The notes under the pieces: model-generated
The model's database searches: none
The model's input: only the letters and a program-made list of their open reading frames with translations
Told to the model about the DNA's origin: nothing
Shown here: positions 57,747 to 64,000 of the stretch, piece after piece
Layout: each line of letters begins with the position of its first letter
How positions within the stretch are numbered: position 1 is the stretch's first letter
From: Blastocystis sp. Blastoise
Lineage: Eukaryota > Sar > Bigyra > Opalinata > Blastocystidae
Direction: 5' to 3'
Assembly: GCA_039096225.1 (NCBI GenBank)
Contig: JBBPEB010000017.1
Location: forward strand, 228,501-292,500
Length of the DNA: 64,000 nucleotides
Position numbers and translations under genes: made by a program

Positions 57747-64000
<6,254 letters not shown>

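Overview
This is nuclear DNA from a very AT-rich, intron-dense eukaryotic microbe. Introns are short and mostly GTATAT...ATATAG, many of them almost pure (TA)n or (AAT)n. Several proteins carry long poly-Asn and Ser/Thr tracts. The code looks standard: most genes end in TAA, and two gene models end in TGA. A three-unit TTAGGG block is present. The composition resembles anaerobic gut fungi (Neocallimastigomycota) or AT-rich amoebae and protists. I cannot fix the species from sequence alone.

Layout. 1-2.8 kb holds the 5' part of a multi-intron BTB/leucine-rich-like family gene (minus). 4.0-9.46 kb has no convincing gene. It is bounded by a perfect 19-bp inverted repeat with clusters of TATACC at both ends, and may be a decayed mobile element. 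9.8-15.5 kb carries an EamA-type transporter and a beta-hydroxyacid dehydrogenase (both minus), the latter with two giant (AAT)n introns. 16.1-18.5 kb is a tandem-PH, Cys-rich, beta-domain protein (plus). 18.7-23 kb holds ubiquitin-L40 (minus), a small Ser/Pro-rich protein (plus) and a PP2C phosphatase (minus). 23-27.8 kb is an ankyrin/SAM protein with poly-Asn (plus). Ribosomal proteins eS19 (minus) and uS10 (plus) diverge from 28.9-29.4 kb. 30.4-32.8 kb has a 65-aa protein and a divergent Rab-like GTPase (plus). 33.4-44.3 kb holds, all minus, XRN2, phosphopantetheine adenylyltransferase and a PHD/C2H2 chromatin protein. 46.7-64 kb holds a small membrane-type protein (minus), SF3A1 (plus), a Pro-rich PH protein (minus), CWF19L1/Drn1 (minus) and MCM9 (minus, running off the right edge).

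Function. The named genes are housekeeping: translation (UBA52/RPL40, RPS19, RPS20), RNA processing (SF3A1, CWF19L1, XRN2), replication/repair (MCM9) and CoA synthesis. They do not form an operon or a single pathway.

Most unusual signals. (1) In the conserved genes eS19, uS10 and ubiquitin-L40, intervening sequences lie between direct copies of exon sequence (12, 6 and 3 bp) and cannot be removed by GT-AG splicing. A second uS10 intron is GT-AG but sits in an 11-bp duplication. This suggests introns gained by insertion with target duplication, or an unconventional excision mechanism. (2) A GC-rich palindromic family (ATTCCCGYGGGAAT / AACCGCGGTT) is scattered through exons of this AT-rich genome in several reading frames. 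(3) A 5.4-kb interval is bounded by inverted repeats. Coordinates of multi-exon genes span from start codon to stop codon; all exon joins are my reading, without transcript data.
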